Shown here: positions 1 to 8,836 of the stretch, in pieces
Numbering within the stretch: the stretch's first letter is position 1
Layout of the letters: each line of letters begins with the position of its first letter
DNA from: Larkinella sp965227735
GTDB taxonomy: Bacteria; Bacteroidota; Bacteroidia; Cytophagales; Spirosomataceae
Assembly (NCBI RefSeq): GCF_965227735.1
Contig: NZ_OZ245776.1
Span: 2,232,001-2,296,000 of the forward strand
Direction of reading: 5' to 3'
DNA length: 64,000 bases
The notes under the pieces: generated by a model
Seen by the model: only the letters and a program-made list of their open reading frames with translations
Database searches by the model: none
What the model was told of the DNA's origin: nothing
Translations under genes and position numbers: made by a program

Positions 1-66
1 ATTCAGCCGTCGTCATCTGAACATTGTTTACGTGAATCGGTCATTCTGGTATCCCCATTAAACAGA

Positions 67-2226
67 ATGATGATGAATGACCAACAGAACCGGCGCAACA
101 CGAACGACAAAATCGAGGAGTTAAACCAAAACCGGGAAGACAGTACGGACCAATATTTAACTACCAATCAGGGACTTCGGGTTAATGATGATCAGAATTC
201 CCTGAAAGCGGGTCCGAGAGGAGCCACCCTGCTGGAGGATTTTATTCTTCGCGAAAAAATCACCCACTTCGACCATGAGCGGATTCCGGAGCGGATTGTA
301 CACGCCCGCGGAGCCGCGGCTCACGGTTATTTTCAGGTCTATGAACCACAGACTGAATTAACGAGGGCCCAATTTTTACAGGACCCCTCGAAGAAAACAC
401 CAGTCTTCGTCCGTTTTTCAACCGTAGCGGGGTCACGGGGTTCTACCGATCTCGCCCGCGATGTACGCGGATTCGCTGTCAAGTTTTACACGGAAGAAGG
501 AAACTTTGATCTGGTCGGTAACAACATGCCGGTTTTCTTCATTCAGGATGCCATCAAATTTCCGGATTTAGTTCATGCCGTCAAACCGGAACCGCACAAC
601 GAAATACCGCAGGCGGCATCGGCCCACGATACATTCTGGGATTTCATTTCGATTACGCCCGAATCCATGCACATGATTATGTGGGTGATGTCGGACCGGG
701 CCATTCCCCGCAGCTACCGGATGATGGAGGGATTTGGCGTCCACACCTTCCGGTTTGTGAATGCCCAGGGAAAATCCCGCTTTGTCAAGTTTCACTGGAA
801 ACCGTTGCTGGGCGTTCACTCGGTGGTTTGGGACGAAGCCCAGCTCATTTCGGGCCGTGACCCCGACTTTCACCGTCGCGACCTGTGGGATTCGATCGAA
901 GCAGGCGCTTATCCGGAATGGGAACTGGGCGTACAGATTGTGGAGGAAGAAGACGAGCACACCTTTGATTTTGATTTACTGGATGCCACCAAGATCATCC
1001 CGGAAGAACTCGTGCCGGTTCAGCGCATCGGCAAATTAACGCTGAACCGAAATCCGGACAACTTCTTCGCCGAAACCGAGCAGGTTGCTTTTCACCTGGG
1101 TCACCTGGTGCCGGGGCTCGATTTCACCAGTGACCCGCTCTTGCAGGGGCGTCTTTTCTCGTATACGGATACCCAGTTGTTGCGGTTGGGCGGACCTAAT
1201 TTCCACGAGATTCCGATCAACCGGCCGGTTGTGCCCGTACACAACAATCAGCGCGATGGACATATGCGCCAGACCATCAACAAAGGAAAAACCAGCTATG
1301 GCCCCAATACGCTGAGTGGGGGCTGCCCATTCCAGGCAGGTCAGGACATGAGCGGTTTTACGAGCTATGCGGAACGAATTGACGCCCAAAAGGTGCGCGC
1401 CCGCAGCAAAAGTTTCATGGACCACTATAGTCAGGCCAAACTGTTCTGGAATAGCCAGACTGAGGTGGAAAAAACGCACCTGGTGAAAGCCTTGCGGTTT
1501 GAACTGGGAAAAGTGGCGGTGGAAGAAATCCGGAAACGGATGCTCATTCACCTGGCGCAGGTGGATGACACACTGGCAACACTCGTTGCCGCAGGGCTGG
1601 GCCTGGAAGTGCCTCCGGCGAAGGGAGTTCAGTTGAACATGGGCGTTCCGGCCGATGCCGATCCCGCTGACTACCAGCCGACCCCCGCCCGTTCGGATGT
1701 CGGCCGTTCGGCGGCACTCAGTATGGCAAATCCCCCCAACGTTGGCATTAAAACCCGTCAGGTCGCCATTCTGGCCGCCGATGGTGTAGATAACGATGCG
1801 CTGGAAGCCATGAAAAATACCTTGTCTGCTGAAGAAGCCATTGTTGCCATCATTGCGCCACGGTTGGGTATGCTCAAAACGTCAACTGGCCAAACAGTCA
1901 AGATCGACGCCAGCTTACAAACGGTTGCGTCGGTTCTGTTCGACGCGGTTTATGTTCCGGGTGGTCAAAGCAGCGTCGATTCGCTCTGCCAGGAATCCGA
2001 CGCGATCCGGTTTGTCCATGAAGCATTCATGCATTGCAAAGCCATTGCCGCCACCGGCGAAGGCGTTGAACTCCTGAAAGCAGCCGCCAATGGCGGAGCC
2101 GAAAAGCTGCTCAAAAGTGACGGGGTTGTTACCAGCACTGAAACAAAGTTGGCCGACGTTCCTCAGAAATTCGTAGCAGTCATTGCCCGGCACCGGTTCT
2201 GGAGTCGGGAAAAGACCCTGTTATAA
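67..2226 (+). CDS. katE: Large-subunit (HPII-type) catalase
   Basis: Heme catalase that disproportionates hydrogen peroxide to water and oxygen. At 719 aa it belongs to the large-subunit clade. Seen: the active-site His lies in the IVHARGAAAHGYF block (about residue 79), the catalytic Asn in VGNNMPVFF, and the proximal heme-ligand Tyr in RLFSYTDTQ followed by GGPNFHEIPINRP. After about residue 560 comes the extra flavodoxin-like (DJ-1/PfpI-type) C-terminal domain typical of HPII. The N-terminal 50 residues are polar and variable, as in the family. Three successive ATGs (67, 70, 73) make the exact start ambiguous. The gene stands alone and ends at a strong hairpin terminator. Family assignment is firm. 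Confidence 0.97.
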   Translation: MMMNDQQNRRNTNDKIEELNQNREDSTDQYLTTNQGLRVNDDQNSLKAGPRGATLLEDFILREKITHFDHERIPERIVHARGAAAHGYFQVYEPQTELTRAQFLQDPSKKTPVFVRFSTVAGSRGSTDLARDVRGFAVKFYTEEGNFDLVGNNMPVFFIQDAIKFPDLVHAVKPEPHNEIPQAASAHDTFWDFISITPESMHMIMWVMSDRAIPRSYRMMEGFGVHTFRFVNAQGKSRFVKFHWKPLLGVHSVVWDEAQLISGRDPDFHRRDLWDSIEAGAYPEWELGVQIVEEEDEHTFDFDLLDATKIIPEELVPVQRIGKLTLNRNPDNFFAETEQVAFHLGHLVPGLDFTSDPLLQGRLFSYTDTQLLRLGGPNFHEIPINRPVVPVHNNQRDGHMRQTINKGKTSYGPNTLSGGCPFQAGQDMSGFTSYAERIDAQKVRARSKSFMDHYSQAKLFWNSQTEVEKTHLVKALRFELGKVAVEEIRKRMLIHLAQVDDTLATLVAAGLGLEVPPAKGVQLNMGVPADADPADYQPTPARSDVGRSAALSMANPPNVGIKTRQVAILAADGVDNDALEAMKNTLSAEEAIVAIIAPRLGMLKTSTGQTVKIDASLQTVASVLFDAVYVPGGQSSVDSLCQESDAIRFVHEAFMHCKAIAATGEGVELLKAAANGGAEKLLKSDGVVTSTETKLADVPQKFVAVIARHRFWSREKTLL

Positions 2227-2304
2227 ACTTTTGAAGGGTCGGTCGGCCCCACCCCTGGTAGTGGATTTGGTGGCTATACCGAAACCGCACTATCAACTGA
2301 TAGC

Positions 2305-2357
2305 AAAATCACCCCAACTCAACCAACAAGACCGGTCGAATTGGGGTGATTTTTTTT
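2305..2357 (+). terminator. Rho-independent terminator after katE
   Basis: A perfect 13-bp stem (2305-2317 with 2341-2353) closes on a 23-nt loop and runs into a row of T residues. It sits between the convergent catalase and desaturase genes. The T-run favours use by katE, but the flanking A residues would allow weak use in the other direction. Confidence 0.85.
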
Positions 2358-2368
2358 GACGTATCCTG

Positions 2369-3148
2369 TTACATATACGCTTCGTCGCGCCCGCGCCGGA
2401 GCTTCACGATGCCCAGTTTATTCATCAATAAAATCAGCGGATAAGCCGGGTCGAACTCGTGCCAGCGGAAACCGCCAAAGTTGGCCCGGCCGCCGTAGCG
2501 GTGGTGGTTGTTGTGATACGATTCGCCCATCATCAGAAAGTCGAACGGCAACAGGTTTTTGGCCGTATCGTCCACTTTGAAGTTGATGTAGCCGTAGCGG
2601 TGGGCGCACCAATTGATGATGGCACCATGCACCGGTCCCATAAAAAAATGGAACGGCAGCAGCAGAAACAGCCAGGGTGAGGTGGCAAACTGGATGTAAA
2701 ACAGCACGTAGAACGTTCCCCAGGCTACCCGCACCGGCCAGCGATCGCCGAACCATTCCATCCACGGCCAGTTAGGCACACCCTTTTTGAATTTCGCCGG
2801 AACGGTGTCGCGGTTGTTGAGAATGTCGTTGTAAAACTGCCGGGTTTTCCACATCATATCCATCATGCTTTTGGAATACTTCGGCGAGTGCGGGTCTTCC
2901 TCCGTATCGGCGTAGGCGTGGTGCAGCCGGTGCATGATACCGTATGCGCGTGGACTCAGAAATGACGATCCCTGGCTAATGAACGTCAGCATGTAAAAAA
3001 CCTTCTCCCAGCCCTTGCTCATCGTGAACATCTGGTGGGCGGCATAGCGGTGGAGAAAGAGGGTCTGCATCAGGACCGACAGGTACCAATGCGCGAGAAA
3101 AAAAGCGAGAATGATCATTCGAAACAAGATTCTGGTGTAATGCGCCAA
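2369..3148 (-). CDS. Membrane fatty acid (acyl-CoA type) desaturase
   Basis: Di-iron membrane desaturase, 259 aa, expected to introduce a cis double bond into acyl chains. Seen: three histidine boxes, HRYAAH (residues 33-38), HRLHH (about 73-77, followed by AYADTEEDPHSP) and HNNHHR near the C terminus, in the order and spacing of the delta-9 family, with hydrophobic segments between them. It is shorter than eukaryotic enzymes and has no cytochrome b5 domain, as usual in bacteria. It is divergent from the cco operon across a 164-bp gap. Substrate (acyl-CoA or lipid) cannot be told from sequence. Confidence 0.92.
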   Translation of the reverse strand: MAHYTRILFRMIILAFFLAHWYLSVLMQTLFLHRYAAHQMFTMSKGWEKVFYMLTFISQGSSFLSPRAYGIMHRLHHAYADTEEDPHSPKYSKSMMDMMWKTRQFYNDILNNRDTVPAKFKKGVPNWPWMEWFGDRWPVRVAWGTFYVLFYIQFATSPWLFLLLPFHFFMGPVHGAIINWCAHRYGYINFKVDDTAKNLLPFDFLMMGESYHNNHHRYGGRANFGGFRWHEFDPAYPLILLMNKLGIVKLRRGRDEAYM

Positions 3149-3312
3149 AAGTAGTTCCTGCCGGTTCGCGCGGGCCTAACACGGGTCAGCCGACCGGATG
3201 AGTTTTGTCAGCCCGCCTGGTTTACCTGAATTCTATCACCCCCCTGCCTGACGAACCTCATACGTTGCCCAGCGGATAAGCCGCACTTTTGACCCGGCAA
3301 ACGCTCACGAGT

Positions 3313-3489
3313 ATGAACATTATCTTCTTTATGATTGGCATTAGTCTGCTGCTGGCACTGGGGTTTTTCGGGGCTTTTCTGTGGTCGATGAAAACCGGCC
3401 AACAGGACGACCTCTACACCCCTTCGATGCGGATGCTGCTCGACGACAACGAACCTACTACTACCTCCTCCATCGATACCCCCGCATAA
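3313..3489 (+). CDS. ccoS: cbb3-type cytochrome oxidase assembly protein CcoS
   Basis: Small single-span protein (58 aa) needed for maturation of the cbb3 oxidase, probably cofactor insertion. Seen: one N-terminal membrane helix (MNIIFFMIGISLLLALGFF), then a short cytoplasmic tail with the family's SMKTGQQDDLYTPSMRML stretch. The ATG at 3313 is chosen over a TTG at 3289 because the membrane helix begins there. It is first in the oxidase operon, 15 bp before ccoNO. The copper ATPase gene ccoI, often next to ccoS, is not in this window. Confidence 0.92.
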   Translation: MNIIFFMIGISLLLALGFFGAFLWSMKTGQQDDLYTPSMRMLLDDNEPTTTSSIDTPA

Positions 3490-3504
3490 TCGCTCGTTAC
3501 CACT

Positions 3505-5703
3505 ATGAATGTCTCGCAAAAACCGCCTGTTACGATTTCGCCTGAACATCCCCGACCGGGGAACGGAGCCGCTCCCGCCGTGGAACGCTTCGAGTATGAC
3601 AACCGCATTGTCCGGGATTTCGCCGTTGCCACCATCATCTGGGGCGTCGTCGGCATGTTGGTCGGGGTGCTGATTGCCAGCCAGTTGTTCGCTCCGGCGG
3701 CCAACCTCGGCAACCAGTATACGACCTTCGGACGGATCCGGCCGCTGCACACCAACGCGGTCATTTTCGCCTTCGTCGGCAATGCCATTTTTATGGGGGT
3801 ATATTACTCGCTGCAACGGCTTTGCAAAGCCCGGATGTTCAGCGATTTGCTCAGTAAAATCCACTTCTGGGGCTGGCAGGCCATCATCGTAGCCGCAGCC
3901 ATCACGCTGCCACTGGGTCTGACCACGTCGCACGAATATGCCGAACTCGAATGGCCGATCGACATTGCCATTACGCTGATCTGGGTGGTTTTCGGGATCA
4001 ATATGTTCGGCACGATCATCAAACGCCGGGAGCGCCACCTGTATGTCGCCATCTGGTTCTACATCGCCACGTTTGTAACGGTTGCGGTTCTGCACATCGT
4101 CAATTCGTACCAGATGCCTGTCAGTCTGTTCAAAAGTTATTACGTCTACGCCGGGGTGCAGGATGCGCTCGTGCAGTGGTGGTATGGTCACAATGCCGTG
4201 GCATTTTTCCTGACCACGCCGTTTCTGGGGCTGATGTATTACTTCCTGCCCAAAATGGCAAACCGCCCGGTGTACTCTTATAAACTATCGATTCTGCACT
4301 TCTGGGCGCTGATTTTCATCTACATCTGGGCCGGTCCTCACCACTTGCTCTATTCATCGCTGCCCGACTGGGCGCAATCGCTGGGGGTGGTTTTCTCCAT
4401 CATGCTCATTGCCCCCTCCTGGGGTGGGATGATCAACGGATTGCTGACGCTGCGCGGAGCCTGGGACAAGGTTCGGGAAGATACCATCCTGAAATTCATG
4501 GTCGTCGGGATTACCGCCTACGGGATGGCCACCTTCGAAGGGCCCATGCTGTCGCTCAAGAACGTCAACGCCATTGCGCACTTTACCGACTGGATCGTAG
4601 CCCACGTACACGTCGGAGCGCTGGGCTGGAACGGTTTTCTGACCTTCGCGATCCTGTACTGGCTCATTCCGCGCATGTATAAAACGCCCCTGTATTCTAA
4701 AAAACTGCTGAGTATCCACTTCTGGATCGGCACGCTGGGAATCCTGTTCTACGCCATTCCGATGTACATCTCAGGTTTCACCCAGGGCATGATGTGGAAG
4801 GAATTTACACCGGAAGGCACCCTGCGCTACCCGAATTTCCTGGAAACCACCCTACAACTGCTGCCCATGCACCAGATGCGGGCGCTGGGTGGTACTTTCT
4901 ACCTGCTGGGCGCGATTTTGATGGCCTATAACCTGTTCAAAACGATGGCGGCCGGGCAACTGGTGGTCAACGAAACCGCCGAAGCACCTGCCCTGGAGCA
5001 AGCCTATGTACCGACGGGAACCGATACTTACTGGCACCGCTGGTTAGAGCGCAAGCCCATTCCGCTGCTGATTGGCTCACTGGTGGTGATTCTGATCGGT
5101 TCGATGGTAGAATTGATTCCGACGTTCATGGTAGAGTCCAATGTGCCGACGATTTCTGCCGTGCAACCGTATAGTGCGCTCGAAGTGCAGGGCCGCGACC
5201 TCTACATCCGCGAGGGCTGCGTCAACTGCCACAGCCAGATGGTCCGGCCTTTCCGCAGCGAAACCGAGCGGTACGGGGAGTATTCCAAAGCGGGCGAATT
5301 TGTGTATGACCACCCGTTCCTGTGGGGCAGCAAACGCACCGGTCCGGACCTGCACCGCGAGGGCGGCAAGTACCCCGACTCCTGGCATTACCACCACATG
5401 CGGGATCCAACGTCGATGTCGCCGGGGTCGATCATGCCCGCCTATCCGTGGCTGCTGGATCAGAAACTCGACATTTCCAATACGTCGGATAAGCTGAGAA
5501 CGCTGGCACAAGTGGGTGTTTCCTACGACGACGCCACGATCAGCTACGCCAACGAAGATTTGCAAAAACAGGCCCAGGAAGTCAGCGACCGCCTGGCGAA
5601 AGACGGGATTAAAGTCGACGCCGACCGCGAGATCGTCGCCCTGATTGCCTACCTCCAGCGGCTCGGCACAGACATCAAGAAAATGGAAAACGCAACCAAA
5701 TAA
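3505..5703 (+). CDS. ccoNO: cbb3-type cytochrome c oxidase, fused subunits I and II (CcoN-CcoO)
   Basis: Catalytic core of a high-affinity terminal oxidase reducing oxygen at the inner membrane. This 732-aa protein fuses two subunits that are separate in Proteobacteria. The CcoN part has about twelve membrane helices with heme and copper histidines in RPLHTNAVIF (His82), WYGHNAVAFF, GPHHLLYSS and AHVHVGALGWNG. After a further helix near residue 530 the CcoO part carries one c-type heme site, CVNCH at residues 572-576, followed by SQMVRPFRSETERYG. The fusion is characteristic of Bacteroidota. It is followed by a heptamer-arm inverted repeat rather than directly by ccoQ. Confidence 0.98.
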   Translation: MNVSQKPPVTISPEHPRPGNGAAPAVERFEYDNRIVRDFAVATIIWGVVGMLVGVLIASQLFAPAANLGNQYTTFGRIRPLHTNAVIFAFVGNAIFMGVYYSLQRLCKARMFSDLLSKIHFWGWQAIIVAAAITLPLGLTTSHEYAELEWPIDIAITLIWVVFGINMFGTIIKRRERHLYVAIWFYIATFVTVAVLHIVNSYQMPVSLFKSYYVYAGVQDALVQWWYGHNAVAFFLTTPFLGLMYYFLPKMANRPVYSYKLSILHFWALIFIYIWAGPHHLLYSSLPDWAQSLGVVFSIMLIAPSWGGMINGLLTLRGAWDKVREDTILKFMVVGITAYGMATFEGPMLSLKNVNAIAHFTDWIVAHVHVGALGWNGFLTFAILYWLIPRMYKTPLYSKKLLSIHFWIGTLGILFYAIPMYISGFTQGMMWKEFTPEGTLRYPNFLETTLQLLPMHQMRALGGTFYLLGAILMAYNLFKTMAAGQLVVNETAEAPALEQAYVPTGTDTYWHRWLERKPIPLLIGSLVVILIGSMVELIPTFMVESNVPTISAVQPYSALEVQGRDLYIREGCVNCHSQMVRPFRSETERYGEYSKAGEFVYDHPFLWGSKRTGPDLHREGGKYPDSWHYHHMRDPTSMSPGSIMPAYPWLLDQKLDISNTSDKLRTLAQVGVSYDDATISYANEDLQKQAQEVSDRLAKDGIKVDADREIVALIAYLQRLGTDIKKMENATK

Positions 5704-5771
5704 CGATGGATGATGAACGATGAACGGGCTGACGCATAATTCATCGTTCATCGTTACCTCGTTCATCATTC
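5704..5771. repeat. Heptamer-arm inverted repeat element A (inside cco operon)
   Basis: The left arm (5704-5725) consists of GATGAAC-like heptamers. The core GGGCTGACGC lies at 5725-5734, and the right arm (5739-5771) is made of the complementary words TTCATCG/TTCATCA. It fills the gap between ccoNO and ccoQ, so transcripts of the operon would carry a hairpin here. It belongs to the family described in the findings. Confidence 0.8.
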
Positions 5772-5782
5772 CCTTCAAAGCC

Positions 5783-5953
5783 ATGTTCAAGCAATTTATT
5801 TCCAAAATTCCCGGCGCGGACGTTTATATGGTCGGCTCGTTTGTCACCTTCCTCGCCTTTTTCATTCTCGTTGGCCTGTATCTGGTTCTGGTGGATAAAA
5901 CCTACATCCGCCAGATGAGCCGGATGCCCCTCGATGAATCGTCAACCGATTAA
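5783..5953 (+). CDS. ccoQ: CcoQ-like small cbb3 oxidase subunit
   Basis: A 56-aa protein with one hydrophobic helix (VGSFVTFLAFFILVGLYLVLV) and a short polar tail, in the ccoQ position between ccoNO and ccoP. CcoQ stabilises the oxidase complex. The ATG at 5783 (MFKQF) is preferred: an upstream start at 5720 would translate part of the inverted repeat. Sequence conservation in this family is low, so the call rests on size, topology and position. Confidence 0.78.
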   Translation: MFKQFISKIPGADVYMVGSFVTFLAFFILVGLYLVLVDKTYIRQMSRMPLDESSTD

Positions 5954-5969
5954 CCACCTTCCTCTTTCC

Positions 5970-6812
5970 ATGAATTCATTTATTCTACTCAATGGTGGGC
6001 TGCTGGGCCAGGAACCGGCAAAATCCATCTGGGACATTTCATCCGGTCAGGATCTGTTGCTGGTTACGGTCGCTCTTTTTCTGCTGGTGGGCATGGTAGC
6101 CGTCGGAGCAGTGGCACTGAACCTGGTGTTCCTCCTCAAAAAAATAATAGAGCCCGACGCCCAAACCGTTGCCAAACCGGTCGATACGCGCTCGTGGTGG
6201 CAACGCATGGCAGGGCTGCACGAACTGAATCAGGAAAAAAACCTGACGATGGAACACGCCTACGACGGCATTGCCGAACTCGACAACCCAACGCCCCCCT
6301 GGTTTATGGGCCTGTTCTACGGAACCATCGTGGCGGGTGTCATCTACCTGCTCGTCTACCACGTCTTCAACACCGGCGACATCATGGTGCAGGAATATAC
6401 CCAGGAAATGGCCATTGCCGATAAACAGCGGGAAGACTACATCAAAAAAGTGGCCGGTTCCATCAACGAAAATACCGTTACGGTCTTGAAAGATGCGAAA
6501 GGGATCGACGCCGGAAAAGCCCTGTTCACCCAAAACTGCGTGGCCTGCCACGGCGCCAATGCCGAGGGGAAAGTAGGCCCCAACCTGACCGATGTCTACT
6601 GGCTGCACGGCGGTGACATCAAGGCGGTTTTCCACATTATTACGGAAGGCGTTCCCGAAAAAGGGATGATGTCCTGGAAAAAACAACTGAATCCGCTCCA
6701 GGTGCAACAAGTCGCCAGTTATATTCTGTCGCTGCAAGGCACGAACCCCGCCGGAGCCAAAGAACCGCAGGGCGAAAAAGTGACCATCGGCGAACCCGTT
6801 GCAACCCGCTAA
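5970..6812 (+). CDS. ccoP: cbb3-type cytochrome c oxidase subunit III (CcoP), mono-heme
   Basis: Electron-entry subunit of the oxidase, 280 aa. Seen: an N-terminal membrane segment near residues 20-50, then a FixP-type second segment (PPWFMGLFYGTIVAGVIYLL), and a periplasmic cytochrome c domain with one heme motif, CVACH at residues 190-194, and a plausible axial Met in GVPEKGMMSW. Proteobacterial CcoP usually has two heme c sites; only one is visible here, as in other Bacteroidota. The ATG at 5970 is chosen because the earlier in-frame start overlaps ccoQ by 20 bases. Confidence 0.94.
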   Translation: MNSFILLNGGLLGQEPAKSIWDISSGQDLLLVTVALFLLVGMVAVGAVALNLVFLLKKIIEPDAQTVAKPVDTRSWWQRMAGLHELNQEKNLTMEHAYDGIAELDNPTPPWFMGLFYGTIVAGVIYLLVYHVFNTGDIMVQEYTQEMAIADKQREDYIKKVAGSINENTVTVLKDAKGIDAGKALFTQNCVACHGANAEGKVGPNLTDVYWLHGGDIKAVFHIITEGVPEKGMMSWKKQLNPLQVQQVASYILSLQGTNPAGAKEPQGEKVTIGEPVATR

Positions 6813-6824
6813 CTCAACACTCCG

Positions 6825-8279
6825 ATGAAAACCAACGTAGCACTTCCCCCCTCGGACTTCCGCGATACGTTGCCCACGGCCGATGCTTCTGGTGGTCGGC
6901 GGTGGTTGTACCCGCGTGAAACCACGGGCCGGTTTACCCGCTGGCGGACGGTGGTGGCGGTGGTGCTGCTGATCGTGTTGTTTGCCGGGCCGTTTGTGTG
7001 GATCGATGGACATCCGTTGTTCCTGTTCAACGTGCTCGAACGCCGGTTTATCTTTTTTGGCGTACCGTTCTGGCCGCAGGATTTTTACCTGGTGGCGTTT
7101 GGGTTGATCGCCTTTATCGTGTTTGTGGCGCTGTTTACGGTCGTCTATGGCCGGGTGTGGTGCGGCTGGGCGTGTCCGCAGACGATTTTTATGGAAATGG
7201 TTTTCCGGAAAATCGAAGGTTGGATCGAGGGTGATTACAACGCCCGGAAACGGCTGGATGCCAGCCCCTGGACAACCGAAAAAGTGGTCAAAAAAGGGCT
7301 GAAACACGGCGTTTTCTTTCTGATTTCGTTCGCTATCAGCAACACCTTTCTGGCCTACATCATTGGCCGCGACCAGTGGCTGACCCTCATCACCGACAAC
7401 CCGGCGAAGCACCTCGCCGGTCTGTCGGCCATCGTAGTCTTTACGGGCGTATTTTACCTCGTTTTTGCCTGGTTGCGCGAAATCGTCTGCACCACCATCT
7501 GCCCGTACGGACGACTTCAAGGCGTTTTACTGGACAAAAACTCCCTGATCGTCGCGTATGACTACATCCGGGGAGAACCGCGCGGGAAAAAGCACCGGGC
7601 AGAGGGTGACGGGCAAGGGATCTATACCGAACGGAACACTCTACCCGTAAGCCCAAGCTCGAAACCCAAGGGCGATTGCATCGACTGCAAACTTTGTGTG
7701 CAGGTTTGTCCGATGGGAATCGACATTCGGAACGGGACGCAACTGGAATGCATTAACTGCACGCTCTGCATCGACGTCTGTGATAGTGTTATGGACAAAA
7801 TCGAACTGCCTCAGGGGCTGATCCGCATGGATTCGCAGGCTAATATTGAACAGGGAAAACCGTTCCGGTTTACCGCCCGGATTCTGGCCTACAGTGGCGT
7901 TTTGCTCGTTTTGTTGGGAATCATCGGTTTTCTGCTCGTTAGCCGACCGGTGGTGGACGTGACAGTTTTGCGCGCACCGGGGCAGTTGTACCAGCATGAA
8001 ACGGGTGGTAAAGTCTCGAATCTGTATCTGGTCGAGGTGATCAACAAGACCTACCAGACGTTGCCGGTTCAATTCCGCCTGAGCCGAACGGATGCCAATC
8101 TGCGCTTCGTACAGCCGCTGTCGTCGGTGCCGGCCGGGGAACTGACCAAGGGAATGTTCTTTATCGATTTACCGGAAAAAACCATCCGGCAAAACAGCAC
8201 GCCACTTCACATCGACGTGCTGGCCGGTAACGAAGTCGTCGATCAAATCGAAACTACGTTTTTGGGACCGGTCAAGTAA
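6825..8279 (+). CDS. ccoG: Cytochrome c oxidase accessory protein CcoG (FixG/RdxA family)
   Basis: Polytopic iron-sulfur membrane protein of 484 aa that helps mature the cbb3 oxidase, probably by copper(II) reduction. Seen: membrane helices in the first 230 residues with CGWACPQTIFMEM, a second motif TICPYGRLQGVLLD, then two ferredoxin-like [4Fe-4S] motifs, CIDCKLCVQVCPMGID and CINCTLCIDVCD. After a last helix comes a C-terminal Ig-like periplasmic domain. It starts 12 bp after ccoP. The gap to ccoH is occupied by an inverted-repeat element. Confidence 0.96.
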   Translation: MKTNVALPPSDFRDTLPTADASGGRRWLYPRETTGRFTRWRTVVAVVLLIVLFAGPFVWIDGHPLFLFNVLERRFIFFGVPFWPQDFYLVAFGLIAFIVFVALFTVVYGRVWCGWACPQTIFMEMVFRKIEGWIEGDYNARKRLDASPWTTEKVVKKGLKHGVFFLISFAISNTFLAYIIGRDQWLTLITDNPAKHLAGLSAIVVFTGVFYLVFAWLREIVCTTICPYGRLQGVLLDKNSLIVAYDYIRGEPRGKKHRAEGDGQGIYTERNTLPVSPSSKPKGDCIDCKLCVQVCPMGIDIRNGTQLECINCTLCIDVCDSVMDKIELPQGLIRMDSQANIEQGKPFRFTARILAYSGVLLVLLGIIGFLLVSRPVVDVTVLRAPGQLYQHETGGKVSNLYLVEVINKTYQTLPVQFRLSRTDANLRFVQPLSSVPAGELTKGMFFIDLPEKTIRQNSTPLHIDVLAGNEVVDQIETTFLGPVK

Positions 8280-8280
8280 T

Positions 8281-8405
8281 TGAGTGATCGAGCGATTGAG
8301 TGATTGAGCGAAGTAGATTCCTTATTCACTCAATTCAATTACTCAATCACTCATTCACTCAATCACTCAATCACTCAATCACTCATTCACTCAATCACTC
8401 ATTGA
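8281..8405. repeat. Short-word inverted repeat element B (inside cco operon)
   Basis: The left arm (8281-8311) uses words like TGAGTGAT. The much longer right arm (8326-8405) repeats CACTCAAT about seven to nine times with an 8-bp rather than 7-bp period. The arms are complementary and unequal. It separates ccoG from ccoH by about 130 bases in an otherwise tightly packed operon. Confidence 0.8.
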
Positions 8406-8409
8406 ATCC

Positions 8410-8835
8410 ATGAACTGGGGAAAAGCCATCATACTCGTTTACATCCTGTTTGCCGGATTTATTGGCACCCTGGTGTATCTCATGTGCCGCCAACGGGTCG
8501 ATCTGGTGCGCGATGATTATTACCAGACCGAAATCGCCTTTCAACAACAGATTGACCGGGTAGCCCGAACCGCTAAACTGGCGGAATCGCCAACCATTCG
8601 CTTCGATGCCACCCGGCAGACGATCGAACTGACGCGATCCGAAGCGGGTTCAACCGGCGGCAGACTGACCTTTTATCGCCCTTCGGATCGCCGACAGGAT
8701 CGAAGCGTTTCCCTACAACCCGGCCAAACGACGGTTTCGACCGCCAAACTGGCCTCCGGTTTCTGGCGTGTGCAGCTGAACTGGCTGGAAAACGGGCAGG
8801 AATATTATAGCGAACAAACCGTAACCATTCCGTAA
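8410..8835 (+). CDS. ccoH: FixH/CcoH-family cbb3 oxidase assembly protein
   Basis: A 141-aa protein with one N-terminal membrane helix (AIILVYILFAGFIGTLVYL) followed by a periplasmic beta-rich domain. Seen: the family hallmark RQRVDLVRDDYYQTEIAFQQQ after the helix, and a C-terminal WRVQLNWLENGQEYY segment. FixH/CcoH interacts with assembling oxidase. It follows ccoG after element B, and its stop is one base before the next gene's GTG, indicating coupled translation. Confidence 0.9.
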   Translation: MNWGKAIILVYILFAGFIGTLVYLMCRQRVDLVRDDYYQTEIAFQQQIDRVARTAKLAESPTIRFDATRQTIELTRSEAGSTGGRLTFYRPSDRRQDRSVSLQPGQTTVSTAKLASGFWRVQLNWLENGQEYYSEQTVTIP

Positions 8836-8836
8836 C

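Noticed and set aside
2369..3148. Desaturase as part of the cco operon
   Set aside because: It is on the opposite strand, diverging from ccoS, so it is not co-transcribed with it.
6039..7520. Long minus-strand open frame (493 codons) opposite ccoP and ccoG
   Set aside because: His/Gln/Arg/Gly-rich translation with no known domain; it mirrors the codon pattern of two well-supported plus-strand genes.
8281..8405. Repeats of CACTCAAT considered as CRISPR or a microsatellite in a gene
   Set aside because: Word length is 8 bp with no spacers, and the arms are complementary to one another, so it belongs with the inverted-repeat elements.
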